From Sphingomonas sp. (GTDB lineage Bacteria > Pseudomonadota > Alphaproteobacteria > Sphingomonadales > Sphingomonadaceae): a DNA stretch of 45,635 nucleotides. Numbering within the stretch: position 1 is the stretch's first letter; every line of letters begins with the position of its first letter. The stretch lies in the NCBI GenBank assembly GCA_025980335.1, contig JAICXO010000003.1:1-45635 (forward strand), in the 5' to 3' direction. The notes beneath the pieces were generated by a model. The model saw nothing but the letters and a program-made list of their open reading frames with translations, was not told the DNA's origin and searched no databases. This document shows positions 7,863-15,404 of this stretch, piece by piece. Both the position numbers and the translations under genes were made by a program.

Positions 7863-8050
7863 TCCTCGTTCTCGCGCTTATGATCGCGCCATTTCTTGAA
7901 CGCCCAGCCGCCGAGCGCGAGCGCAGCGAGCGTGGGGACGCTGCGCTTCGCAAGGGCGGCGGCACCGTAGCCGAGCGCCGCTCCCTTTGCGCCTTCGCTC
8001 TTGCCGGCGACCTTGTCGCCGATCCACGCGCCCAACAGCTTGCCGATCAT
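7835..8050 (-). CDS. Small glycine/alanine-rich membrane-associated protein, unknown function
   Basis: A 71-aa product with Gly-spaced small-residue stretches (KGAALGYGAAALAKRSVPTLAALALGGWAF), one likely membrane segment at about residues 37-53, then a basic-acidic tail ending EASSS. GAAGGGAG lies upstream of the ATG at a usable distance. It overlaps the 3' end of the convergent DUF3297 gene by 28 bp. I recognise no named family. The confidence rests on the ribosome-binding site, a hydrophobic profile unlikely by chance, and its fit between two neighbours. Confidence 0.6.
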   Translation of the reverse strand: MIGKLLGAWIGDKVAGKSEGAKGAALGYGAAALAKRSVPTLAALALGGWAFKKWRDHKRENEDQPSEASSS

Positions 8051-8200
8051 CCCTGAAGCTCCCTTCTGTTCCTGAAGGCATCAGCGCGGAGAGCGCGGCG
8101 AATGTTCCGCCGGACCGCGTGGGATTTTCCGCCAACTCTTGGTTCGCAAATTCTCCCATCCGCCGATCATCGCAGGTGTTTTCCCGCGGTTTTCCGCGAT

Positions 8201-8215
8201 TGGCACACTCCTTGA
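8201..8215 (+). promoter_or_regulatory. Sigma-54 (RpoN)-type promoter of the psp operon
   Basis: TGGCAC-ACTCC-TTGA keeps the exact -24/-12 geometry of RpoN promoters (TGGCAC-N5-TTGC), with A in place of the final C. The match to a TTGGCAC...TTG core, 57 bp before the first gene of a psp operon, parallels the RpoN/PspF-dependent pspA promoter of E. coli. Upstream at about 8130-8200 lie several TTTTCCGC-like words that could be activator sites. No PspF gene is in the window. Confidence 0.65.
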
Positions 8216-8271
8216 TTAGTCATGTTCATCGGCCGGCAAGCAAACCCGCTGGTCCGAAAAGGAGAATTCAA

Positions 8272-8409
8272 ATGTCGTCGCAGTCGCCTTTCACCCGGAC
8301 CCTGGTCGCCATCGCGGCGGCGCTCTTCATGAGCACGATCGCGGTCGGCGCAGCGGTTGGCCCGGCCCATGTCGACGCCACGCAGGTTCAGGGTGCCGTC
8401 AATGCCTGA
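8272..8409 (+). CDS. 45-aa exported or membrane peptide leading the psp operon
   Basis: This gene is too short to appear as its own ORF in the track. AAGGAGAATTCAA directly precedes the ATG at 8272, an excellent ribosome-binding site. The peptide MSSQSPFTRTLVAIAAALFM continues through a hydrophobic stretch to GPAHVDATQVQGAVNA, so it is either a cleaved secretory peptide or a single-span membrane peptide. Its stop overlaps the pspA start region by 8 bp. The function is unknown; the place at the head of a psp operon suggests a role in envelope stress or in translational coupling of pspA. Confidence 0.7.
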   Translation: MSSQSPFTRTLVAIAAALFMSTIAVGAAVGPAHVDATQVQGAVNA

Positions 8410-9187
8410 GCTCGAAGTCCTCGAAGCCAAGCTCCCGGTCCGCACCCCTCGCCTGATCGAGGTCGAGACCGAGCCGAAGTCAGGGCGTTTTGCCCCGGTC
8501 GCCGGATGGCTCAGCGGTCCCGTGTTCAGCCGTGCCCGTGACATTTTCGCGGCGAACATGGCCGAGCTTCTCGACCGGGCAGAAGACCCGGCGCGGATGA
8601 TCCGGATGATCATCCTCGAGATGGAGGAGACTCTGGTCGAGGTCCGCGCGACTGCTGCCCGGTCGATCGCCGACATCAAGGAGATGCGGCGTGCGGTCGG
8701 CCGGCTCGACGAGCTCCAGACGAACTGGAACGAGAAGGCCGGGCTTGCGCTGGAGAAGGGCCGCGACGACCTCGCCAAGGCGGCGCTGGTCGAAAAGCAG
8801 AAGGCCGGCGAGATGGCCGACAGCCTCCGCGGCGAGCTTGGCCAGATGGAGCAGGTGCTTCGCGGCTACGAGGTCGATATTGCGAAGCTCCAGGGCAAGC
8901 TGCGTGAGGCGCGGGCGCGGCAGAACGCCATCGCCGTAAGGTTCGAGAGTGCCCTTACCCGGGCGAAGGCCCGCGAGGTCATGCACGGCAGCCGGACGCT
9001 CGATGCGTTTGCCAAGTTCGAGCTTCTCGAGCGCCGCGCGGATTTCGCCGAAGGTCGCTGCGACGCACTCGGGATCAGCAGTCTCGAGGACGAGATCGAT
9101 CAACTCACGGCGTCGGAAGCGATCGACGCCGAACTGGAAGCCATGAAAGCCGCGCGTGCTGCCCAACTTCGGGCGCGGGCGAATTAA
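8402..9187 (+). CDS. pspA: Phage shock protein A (PspA/IM30 family) with N-terminal extension
   Basis: Coiled-coil peripheral membrane protein that stabilises the inner membrane under stress. Conserved core: VFSRARDIFAANMAELLDRAEDPARMIRMIILEMEETLVEVRATAAR, then long heptad helices to LRARAN. From the ATG at 8402 the protein has 261 aa, including about 40 residues (MPELEVLEAKLPVRTPRLIE) not found in E. coli PspA, whose start aligns with the GTG at 8521. The codons between 8402 and 8521 look fully coding, and 8402 overlaps the preceding peptide gene, so I keep the longer form but mark the start as uncertain. It is followed by pspC and a pspB-like gene. Confidence 0.88.
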   Translation: MPELEVLEAKLPVRTPRLIEVETEPKSGRFAPVAGWLSGPVFSRARDIFAANMAELLDRAEDPARMIRMIILEMEETLVEVRATAARSIADIKEMRRAVGRLDELQTNWNEKAGLALEKGRDDLAKAALVEKQKAGEMADSLRGELGQMEQVLRGYEVDIAKLQGKLREARARQNAIAVRFESALTRAKAREVMHGSRTLDAFAKFELLERRADFAEGRCDALGISSLEDEIDQLTASEAIDAELEAMKAARAAQLRARAN

Positions 9188-9205
9188 CGAAGGGAAGACG
9201 TGACG

Positions 9206-9604
9206 ATGGCGCGCAAGATTTATCCGTACTCGCTCGATCGCAAGGACGCGAAGGTAGCCGGCGTCTGCTCGACGCTTGGCGGCATGACCGGCGTCGACCC
9301 GACCTTCATCAGGATCGGCTTCGTCGCCGCCGCAATTTTCACGAGCTTCGTGTGGACGCTGGTCGCCTATGCCGTGATCGGCATCTATCTGACGGTCCAG
9401 AAAAAGCGCTCGATGATCGGCGACCGGCGCATGAGCGACTTCGACCGGATGGACCAGGTTTCGAGGCGCAAGCCGACGGTGCATGCGATGCGCAATGACC
9501 TCGACGAGACCGACCGCCGGCTGATGGCGATCGATCATCACATCAACACTCAGAACGACGAGCTGGCGCGCGAGATCGAAGCGCTCCGCCAGGAGGAGAA
9601 GTGA
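9206..9604 (+). CDS. pspC: PspC-domain envelope stress protein
   Basis: The 132-aa product has an N-terminal PspC domain: RKDAKVAGVCSTLGGMTGVDPTFIRIGFV, then the membrane segment AAAIFTSFVWTLVAYAVIGIYL, and a C-terminal helical cytoplasmic part with a coiled-coil end (NDELAREIEALRQEEK). In the psp system PspC sits in the inner membrane and relays stress or binds PspA. The ATG at 9206 is 8 bp from AGGGAAG and is preferred to the GTG at 9200, which is only 2 bp away. The stop overlaps the next start in TGATG. Confidence 0.88.
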   Translation: MARKIYPYSLDRKDAKVAGVCSTLGGMTGVDPTFIRIGFVAAAIFTSFVWTLVAYAVIGIYLTVQKKRSMIGDRRMSDFDRMDQVSRRKPTVHAMRNDLDETDRRLMAIDHHINTQNDELAREIEALRQEEK

Positions 9605-9834
9605 TGGACCCGATCATGATTGCGGTAGTGAGCGTGAGCATCATCGTCGGGCTTGCTGGCGCGAGCGTCGCGGCGCTCAAGGGCTGGAACGGCTGGCTCG
9701 AGCTCAAGAAGATGGAGCTGACCCAGGTCGCGAGCGAACGCGGCCTCCCGCCCGCAACGGGGCGGATCGAGATGGCGGACCTCAGGGAGCGTGTCCGCAA
9801 GCTCGAAGCGATCGCCGCCGGCATCGACCTATAG
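9604..9834 (+). CDS. PspB-like small membrane protein
   Basis: The 76-aa protein has one N-terminal membrane span (IMIAVVSVSIIVGLAGASVAAL) and a C-terminal coiled coil (MADLRERVRKLEAIAAGIDL). This layout, length and linkage to pspC are those of PspB, although direct sequence identity is low by eye. PspB and PspC together sense stress at the inner membrane. The ATG at 9604 shares a base with the pspC stop. A hairpin terminator follows 86 bp later. Confidence 0.7.
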   Translation: MDPIMIAVVSVSIIVGLAGASVAALKGWNGWLELKKMELTQVASERGLPPATGRIEMADLRERVRKLEAIAAGIDL

Positions 9835-9919
9835 GGCCGAGAAACATCCACTCGCGCGCTTTGCTCCCCACGCGCGCAGCAGGGTTCCCATCGAAGCAGT
9901 AGTGGATGGGGCCCAGGCG

Positions 9920-9950
9920 AGGCGGTCCGGATCCCCTTCCCGGACCGCCT
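9920..9950 (+). terminator. Hairpin terminator after the psp operon
   Basis: AGGCGGTCCGG and CCGGACCGCCT form a perfect 11-bp stem with a 9-nt loop, followed by CTTTGCTT. It ends the plus-strand psp operon and lies just before the stop of the convergent DUF3147 gene. The T-run is short, so efficiency is uncertain. Confidence 0.7.
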
Positions 9951-9956
9951 CTTTGC

Positions 9957-10307
9957 TTAGAGGCGCAATCCGAACTTGGGACCGGCCCAGGTCATCAGAA
10001 GATAAAGCGCGATCGTCAGCGCACAGCCAATCGCGAGCGAGACCCAGAAGCCCATTCCGTGCCGCAGAAGCGCCGGAATCAACAGGAACATCGGAAGCGA
10101 CGGAAGAACGAACCAGAAGGTCGCCTCGACATGCGCCGCCATGTTCGGGATGTCGGGCTTGTCTCGCCACAACCACATCATGCCGAGCACGGACACCAGC
10201 GGGAGCGACGCGATCAGCGCGCCGAATCCGGGATAGCGCTTCGCCACCTGGGAAACGATTGCGATGATCACGCCCGACAGAGCGGCTTTGATCACGAGAT
10301 AGAGCAT
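9957..10307 (-). CDS. DUF3147 family membrane protein
   Basis: The 116-aa protein has four hydrophobic segments and the family features KRYPGFGALIASLPLVSVLGMMWLW and AHVEATFWFVLPSLPMFLLIPALL. DUF3147 proteins are small inner-membrane proteins of unknown role. AGGA precedes the ATG at 10307. It stands alone between the psp terminator and the divergent glutaredoxin gene. Confidence 0.85.
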   Translation of the reverse strand: MLYLVIKAALSGVIIAIVSQVAKRYPGFGALIASLPLVSVLGMMWLWRDKPDIPNMAAHVEATFWFVLPSLPMFLLIPALLRHGMGFWVSLAIGCALTIALYLLMTWAGPKFGLRL

Positions 10308-10424
10308 CGGCGTCCTTTTGCTCGCCAGTGACGCCGAAATGCAATCGGGTCGGACTGCCGCTTCTGATCCCTTCCGCGGAAACGCACCCTATATATATGG
10401 CGAGTTCAAGAGCGGAGACCTGGT

Positions 10425-11177
10425 TTGTCGGATCTTTCCAATCATCCGGAGCGCAAGGCGGTGCTCTACCGAATGGTAATGCCGGGCCACACCTGTCCAT
10501 GGGGGCTCAAAGCGAAGGACCTGCTTCGCCGGTCCGGATTCATGGTCGAGGACCATCACCTCACCAGCGCAGCGCAAACGGACGCTTTCAAGGCAGAGCA
10601 GGGCGTCAGGACAACACCGCAGGTGTTCATCGGCGGCGAGCGCGTCGGCGGCTATGACGACCTCCGCCGTTTCCTCGGCAAGCGCGTGCCCGATCCGAAG
10701 GCGACCAGCTACAGGCCGGTCGCGGTGCTCTTCGCGCTCACCGCACTGACCGCACTTGCAGCGAGCTACGCGGTTTCGGGCGAGCTGCTGACGGCGCGCG
10801 CATTGCAATGGTTCATCGCCTTTTCGATGGTCGTGCTGGCGCTGCTCAAGCTGCAGAACGTCGAAAGCTTCTCGGCCATGTTCCTCAACTACGATTTGCT
10901 CGCCCGTCGGTGGGTGCCGTACGGCTATGTCTATCCCTATGCCGAGGCGCTGGCCGGCGTGTTGATGGTCTCGGGCGCTTTGAAGTGGATTTCGATCCCG
11001 GTCGCATTGTTCATCGGCACGATCGGCGCAGTGTCGGTGTTCAAGGCGGTCTATGTCGACAAGCGCGAGCTCAAATGCGCCTGCGTCGGCGGATCGAGCA
11101 ACGTGCCGCTCGGGTTCGTGTCGCTGACAGAGAATCTGATGATGATCGGCATGGCGCTATGGATGCTGTGGATGTGA
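10425..11177 (+). CDS. Glutaredoxin-MauE/DoxX-like fusion membrane protein
   Basis: Residues about 10-90 form a glutaredoxin domain (AVLYRMVMPGHTCPWGLKAK, then TTPQVFIGGERVGGYDDL), with a CPWG site instead of CPYC, so only one active Cys. Residues about 98-250 form a four-helix membrane domain like MauE/DoxX, with a CACVGGSSNVPLGFVSL motif near the end. The architecture suggests thiol handling at the inner membrane, possibly feeding disulfide or metal-bound Cys in exported proteins. The start is a TTG at 10425 with GGAGA six bases upstream; the next ATG in frame would remove the first strand. It heads the metal-related block. Confidence 0.8.
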   Translation: MSDLSNHPERKAVLYRMVMPGHTCPWGLKAKDLLRRSGFMVEDHHLTSAAQTDAFKAEQGVRTTPQVFIGGERVGGYDDLRRFLGKRVPDPKATSYRPVAVLFALTALTALAASYAVSGELLTARALQWFIAFSMVVLALLKLQNVESFSAMFLNYDLLARRWVPYGYVYPYAEALAGVLMVSGALKWISIPVALFIGTIGAVSVFKAVYVDKRELKCACVGGSSNVPLGFVSLTENLMMIGMALWMLWM

Positions 11178-11193
11178 GGGACTACGCCAGCCG

Positions 11194-11511
11194 ATGCGTG
11201 CTATCCTGACGAAGCTGCTGTTGGTCGTGGCGCTGCTGCTGATGCCGCTCGCTATGGCTCCCGCAGCTGCAGAGGTGCATCACGGCCGCGCGGCGGCGGC
11301 CATGGCCGATTGCGACCGGCATGCGCCCACGCATCATCCGAAGAGCGGCTTGGCCGAATGCACGATGGCCTGTTCAGCCGCGCTTCCCGCGTCCGATGTC
11401 TTGCGCGACGAACCGCCGCTGATCCCTGCGTTGCCGGTTGAGCGAGCGGCCGCGCAGATCTTCGATGGACTGCGCCCGGAAACTGCTACGCCGCCACCAA
11501 GGACTGCCTGA
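11194..11511 (+). CDS. Exported His/Cys-containing protein of the metal block, unknown function
   Basis: A 105-aa product with a clear signal peptide (MRAILTKLLLVVALLLMPLAMAPAAA). The mature part starts EVHHGRAAAAMADCDRHAPTHHPKSG and includes ECTMACSAAL, giving several His and a Cys-X3-Cys pair that could bind soft metals. The C-terminal third is Pro-rich. I do not recognise a named family. It follows the glutaredoxin-MauE gene by 16 bp, so it is likely co-transcribed; the context suggests periplasmic copper or zinc handling. Confidence 0.65.
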   Translation: MRAILTKLLLVVALLLMPLAMAPAAAEVHHGRAAAAMADCDRHAPTHHPKSGLAECTMACSAALPASDVLRDEPPLIPALPVERAAAQIFDGLRPETATPPPRTA

Positions 11512-11548
11512 GCTTCGAAACTCCCCACCCGAACTCAGGAGAATTGAC

Positions 11549-11758
11549 ATGATGACATTGATTGCAGCGGCACTTGCCGTCGCGCAGCCCGCTCCCGCTC
11601 CCGCTCCCGCTCCGGCGCCGATGCCGCAGGCCCATGCCATGCCCATGAACCATCAGGAGCATGATGCGATCAAAGCCCAATGTTGCTGCGAGCACATGGG
11701 CGACATGCACAACATGCAGGCGCCCGACGGCCAGCCGCGCGAGCAGCACGGCCAATGA
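11549..11758 (+). CDS. Small exported Met/His/Cys-rich putative metal-binding protein
   Basis: A 69-aa product starting MMTLIAAALAVAQPAPAPAP, so a very short signal-like segment leads into a Pro-Ala repeat, followed by MPQAHAMPMNHQEHDAIKAQCCCEHMGDMHNMQAP. Met, His and a CCC triplet point to copper binding. AGGAGA precedes the ATG at 11549. The PAPAPAPA part is encoded by four exact copies of the hexamer CCCGCT (11588-11611), which can change in number without breaking the frame. No named family recognised. Confidence 0.65.
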   Translation: MMTLIAAALAVAQPAPAPAPAPAPMPQAHAMPMNHQEHDAIKAQCCCEHMGDMHNMQAPDGQPREQHGQ

Positions 11759-11764
11759 AGCGAG

Positions 11765-11794
11765 GCGAGGCGCCGCTCGAGGGCGGCGCCTCGC
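11765..11794 (+). promoter_or_regulatory. Strong intercistronic stem-loop before the Met-rich outer-membrane protein
   Basis: GCGAGGCGCCGC and GCGGCGCCTCGC form a perfect 12-bp stem with a 6-nt loop. No T-run follows; instead the GGAGA ribosome-binding site of the next gene begins 6 bp later. It may protect or process the mRNA or modulate expression between two genes. Function inferred only from structure and position. Confidence 0.55.
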
Positions 11795-11811
11795 TCCAGC
11801 GGAGAAATTTC

Positions 11812-13167
11812 ATGAAGACGACGATTGCAGCGAGCGTGAGCGCGTTTGCGTTTGCGAGCATGGCCGCGCCCGCCGCTGCTCAGATGAACATGCCTATGGA
11901 ATCACCGCCGAAGACGGCGGCCACGCACGTACCCCGAAGCGGTACCGCGAAGGAACCGATCCCGGCGATGGATCACTCGCGAATGAGCGGGATGGCACAG
12001 CACATGCCCATGGAAATGACCGGCGCACTCGGGTCTTATCCAATGGAACGCGAATCCTCCGGGACCGCGTGGCAGCCGGACTCGTCGGAGCCGATGGGAC
12101 TGATGGTCATGCGCGGCGACTGGACGCTGATGGGTCATGGGGTCGTGAACCTCGTCTACGATCACCAATCCGGCGCGCGCGGCGACGACAAGGCGTTCAT
12201 GAGCGGCATGTTGATGGGCATGGCGCGCCGGCCGCTTGGCCAGGGTACGCTGCAATTGAGGGCGATGCTCAGCCCCGACCCGCTGATGGGCCCGCGCGGC
12301 TATCCGCTGCTGCTTGCGAGTGGAGAGACGGCGAATGGGCGTGACCGTCTTGTCGACCGCCAGCACCCGCACGATCTCTTCATGGAGCTGTCCGCATCGG
12401 TGTCGCAGGACGTGCGACGCGGCAGCAGCTTCTTCCTCTATGCGGGGCTTCCCGGCGAACCGGCGTTCGGGCCACCGTCCTTCATGCATCGCGAGTCGAT
12501 CATGGACTCGCCCGAAGCGCCGATCACCCATCATTGGCTCGATTCGACGCACATCAGCTTCGGCGTGGTGACGGCCGGACTGGTTCTCGACCGCGTGAAA
12601 ATTGAAGCGAGCCGGTTCAACGGACGCGAACCCGACCAGCATCGCTGGGACATCGAGACGGGACCGCTCGATTCGACGGCAATCCGCGTGTCGTGGAATC
12701 CGATCCGCACGGTCTCGCTTCAGGCCAGCTGGGGACATTTCACCGACCCGGAGCAGCTCGAGCCCGGTGTCGACCAGAAGCGCTGGTCGGCAAGCGTGCT
12801 GTGGGCCGACGAGATCGCGCCGGGATGGAAAGCGGCGACTACGCTCGCGTGGGGACGCAAGATCGTCCGTGGTCATGGAGACGACGGAGTCGCCGCGGAA
12901 GCCTCGCTCAAACACGCGGCCTTGGCGCTGTTCGGACGTGCCGAGATGACGCAGAACCGCGAACTCACCGATGCGGAGGACGGTCCCGCCTATCGCGTCG
13001 GCAAGGTCTCGGTCGGAGCGCTGCGAGATTTCGCGGTCGCGGACCATCTCAGCATCGGCGCCGGCGGGCTGGTGGCGGTGAACTTCGTCCGGAGTCCCCT
13101 GCGGCCACTCTACGGTAGCGGCAATCCGGTCGGGGCAATGGGCTTCCTAAGATTAAAACTGAACTGA
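11812..13167 (+). CDS. Met-rich outer-membrane-type protein linked to copper resistance
   Basis: The 451-aa product has a signal peptide (MKTTIAASVSAFAFASMAAPAAAQ), then a Met/His-rich segment (MDHSRMSGMAQHMPMEM) like the copper-binding stretches of CopB/PcoB. The rest has alternating strand patterns (MLMGMARRPLGQGTLQLRAM, DQHRWDIETGPLDSTAIRVSW) and ends GAMGFLRLKLN, as expected for a beta-barrel. I know near-identical proteins from sphingomonad metal-resistance loci, annotated hypothetical. Start chosen at 11812 on GGAGA and the signal peptide; the track start 11680 lies inside the previous gene. Role in copper efflux or binding at the outer membrane is inferred. Confidence 0.75.
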   Translation: MKTTIAASVSAFAFASMAAPAAAQMNMPMESPPKTAATHVPRSGTAKEPIPAMDHSRMSGMAQHMPMEMTGALGSYPMERESSGTAWQPDSSEPMGLMVMRGDWTLMGHGVVNLVYDHQSGARGDDKAFMSGMLMGMARRPLGQGTLQLRAMLSPDPLMGPRGYPLLLASGETANGRDRLVDRQHPHDLFMELSASVSQDVRRGSSFFLYAGLPGEPAFGPPSFMHRESIMDSPEAPITHHWLDSTHISFGVVTAGLVLDRVKIEASRFNGREPDQHRWDIETGPLDSTAIRVSWNPIRTVSLQASWGHFTDPEQLEPGVDQKRWSASVLWADEIAPGWKAATTLAWGRKIVRGHGDDGVAAEASLKHAALALFGRAEMTQNRELTDAEDGPAYRVGKVSVGALRDFAVADHLSIGAGGLVAVNFVRSPLRPLYGSGNPVGAMGFLRLKLN

Positions 13168-13217
13168 GCGCGGCAGCGGGTTTGAACTGGGCGCGGTGCG
13201 TCGGCTAGGCAGGCGCC

Positions 13218-14117
13218 GTGGCCGGGCATCCGCAGTTTCATGACCATTCGCATGCGCCGGCGAGCTTCGGCCGCGCGTTCGCGATCGGCATCGTGCTGAA
13301 TGTGGGGTTCGTTGTCGCCGAGGTCGTCTTCGGCTTTCTCGCCAATTCGATGTCGCTGCTGGCCGACGCGGGGCACAATCTGTCGGATGTTCTCGGGCTC
13401 GTGCTCGCCTGGGCCGCAGCAATCATGGCGCGACGGGCCGCGTCGCCGCGTTTCACCTACGGGCTCAAGAAGGCGCCGATCCTCGCCGCGCTCGCCAACT
13501 CGCTGCTGCTGCTGATCGCCGTCGGCGCAATCGGCGGCGAAGCGGTCCGGCGCCTGTTCCATCCATCGGTGACCCAGGGCGGCACCGTCACGATCGTCGC
13601 GGCAGTCGGAATCCTCATCAACGGTGCGACTGCACTGCTGTTCGCGCGCGGGCGGCGGCACGATCTCAACATTCGCGGCGCCTACCTGCACATGGCAGCC
13701 GATGCCTTCGTCTCGATCGCCGTTGTCATTGCCGGACTCGCGATCAGCTGGACCGGGCAGGAGTGGATCGACCCGGCAATGAGCCTTGCCGTCGCCGTCA
13801 TCATCCTTTGGGGCGGCATCGGCCTGCTGAAGGAATCGGTGTGGATGAGCCTCGCCGGGGTGCCCAGCCGGATCCGGCTCGACGAGGTCGAAGCGGCGCT
13901 CGCCCGACTCGAAGGCGTCGAGGCGGTGCACGACCTGCACGTCTGGCCGGTGAGCACGACCGAGACCGCCCTGACCGCGCATATCGTCACGCTGCGTGCA
14001 GATTATCCCGATGCTTTGCTCGAAAATGCGCGGACCCTGCTTCACGACCGCTTCCATATCGAGCATTGCACGATCCAGGTCGAACGCGACCATCCCGCCC
14101 ATCATAGCGATTGTTGA
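13218..14117 (+). CDS. czcD: Cation diffusion facilitator (CDF) metal exporter
   Basis: The 299-aa product has six membrane segments with the CDF metal-site motifs ADAGHNLSD (helix II) and HMAADAFVS (helix V), a His-containing N-terminus (HPQFHDHSHAP) and a C-terminal cytoplasmic domain (VHDLHVWPVS...HCTIQVER). It exports Zn(II), and possibly Co or Cd, in exchange for protons across the inner membrane. The start is a GTG at 13218. It lies 50 bp after the Met-rich outer-membrane gene and 3 bp before threonine synthase. Exact metal specificity cannot be read; the symbol marks the subfamily only. Confidence 0.9.
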   Translation: MAGHPQFHDHSHAPASFGRAFAIGIVLNVGFVVAEVVFGFLANSMSLLADAGHNLSDVLGLVLAWAAAIMARRAASPRFTYGLKKAPILAALANSLLLLIAVGAIGGEAVRRLFHPSVTQGGTVTIVAAVGILINGATALLFARGRRHDLNIRGAYLHMAADAFVSIAVVIAGLAISWTGQEWIDPAMSLAVAVIILWGGIGLLKESVWMSLAGVPSRIRLDEVEAALARLEGVEAVHDLHVWPVSTTETALTAHIVTLRADYPDALLENARTLLHDRFHIEHCTIQVERDHPAHHSDC

Positions 14118-14120
14118 CCC

Positions 14121-15317
14121 ATGAACGTGACTTATCTGGAATGCTCGCTCACCGGCGAACGCTACGAAGCGGGCGTGCCGCACAATCTCAGCAGCGCAGG
14201 CAAGCCGCTGCTCGTCCGCTACGATCTCGACGGGGCCAAGCGGACGATGACTCGCGAGAGCCTCGCGAGCCGCGAACCGGGCATGTGGAAATGGCGCGAG
14301 CTGCTTCCGAACGACATCGATCCGGTCAGCCTGGGCGAAGTCGAAACGCCGCTTGTGGCGCTGCCGAACACCGCGGCGCGGGAAGGCGCGTCGACTCTTC
14401 TCGTGAAGGACGAAGGGCGGCTTCCAACCGGCTCGTTCAAGGCGCGCGGCCTTGCGATGGCGGTCACGATGGCCAAGCAGTTCGGCACCGACCGTATGGC
14501 CATGCCGACCAACGGCAATGCCGGTGCGGCACTTGCCGCTTACGGGGCACGCGCAGGGATCGAGACCGTCGTCGTCTGTCCCGCGGAAACGCCGGAGACT
14601 AACGTGACCGAGACCGCGGCCTACGGCGCTCGCGTCTATGTCGCCGACGGTCAGATCGACGAATGCGGCGCGCTGGTCGGGAAGGGCGCTGCCGAAGGGC
14701 TGTGGTTCGACTGCTCGACGTTGAAGGAGCCGTACCGTCTCGAAGGCAAGAAGGTGATGGGCTTCGAGCTTGCCGAGCAGCTAGGTTGGGAGCTGCCCGA
14801 CGCGATCTTCTATCCGACTGGCGGCGGCACCGGCCTGATCGGCATGTGGAAGGGCTTCGACGAGCTGGAGGCGGTTGGGCTGATCGGGTCGAAGCGGCCG
14901 CGCATGTACGCGGTCCAGGCGGAGGGCTGCGCGCCGATGGTCCGCGCGTTCGAGAATGGCGACGAGTTCGCCGAGCGGTGGGAAAATGCTGCGACCGTGG
15001 CCACCGGCATTCGCGTGCCGAAAGCCGTCGGCGACTTCCTCATCCTGCGGGCGGTGCGCGAGAGCGGCGGCGCGGCCATTGCGGTTTCCGAAGAGGCGAT
15101 CCTGAACGCGGTCGAGGATGCCGGCCGCGACGACGGCTTCCTGTTGTGCCCTGAGGGCGGAGCGGTGCTGGCGGCCTGGCGCAAGGCGCTTGCGGAAGGG
15201 CTAGTCGGCCGTGACGAGCAGGTGGTGCTGTTCAACTGCGCGAACGGCAACAAATACCCGCTGCCGGACCGGTCGAAGCGGCTGAAACTGGCGGAGGCTA
15301 CGGCGTCCCGGCTCTGA
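14121..15317 (+). CDS. thrC: Threonine synthase-family PLP enzyme
   Basis: A 398-aa protein of the threonine synthase/TrpB fold: the PLP Lys lies in LPTGSFKARGLAMA, a phosphate-binding TNGNAGAALAAYGA follows, then YPTGGGTGLIGMWKG, and the end FNCANGNKYPLP. It begins with a small domain typical of the plant/archaeal-type enzyme (YLECSLTGERYEAG). It converts O-phosphohomoserine to threonine in the cytoplasm. It starts 3 bp after the CDF gene; co-transcription is likely, but this looks like a chance join of two functions. A dispersed repeat follows directly. Confidence 0.88.
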   Translation: MNVTYLECSLTGERYEAGVPHNLSSAGKPLLVRYDLDGAKRTMTRESLASREPGMWKWRELLPNDIDPVSLGEVETPLVALPNTAAREGASTLLVKDEGRLPTGSFKARGLAMAVTMAKQFGTDRMAMPTNGNAGAALAAYGARAGIETVVVCPAETPETNVTETAAYGARVYVADGQIDECGALVGKGAAEGLWFDCSTLKEPYRLEGKKVMGFELAEQLGWELPDAIFYPTGGGTGLIGMWKGFDELEAVGLIGSKRPRMYAVQAEGCAPMVRAFENGDEFAERWENAATVATGIRVPKAVGDFLILRAVRESGGAAIAVSEEAILNAVEDAGRDDGFLLCPEGGAVLAAWRKALAEGLVGRDEQVVLFNCANGNKYPLPDRSKRLKLAEATASRL

Positions 15318-15318
15318 T

Positions 15319-15404
15319 CGTCATTCCCGCGAAAGCCGGAATCCCGCTCTTCTTTTGATGTCCTGCTGAAGGCAGCGGGAACCCCCGCTTTCGCGGGGGT
15401 GACG
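15319..15404. repeat. Dispersed palindromic repeat (copy 1), likely also terminating thrC
   Basis: The element runs CGTCATTCCCGCGAAAGCCG to CGCGGGGGTGACG and contains two hairpins: ATTCCCGC-GAAA-GCCGGAAT and CCCCCGC-TTTC-GCGGGGG. The same element recurs in reverse orientation at 19882-19953 with a shorter middle. It starts one base after the thrC stop. Such units are common between genes in sphingomonads and probably act as mRNA 3' ends. Confidence 0.85.

Noticed and set aside
8272-8521. Frameshift splitting one longer PspA-like protein
   Set aside because: The short peptide has its own strong ribosome-binding site and signal-like profile, and the extension frame is open from its own ATG; no shared homology suggests that they were one gene.
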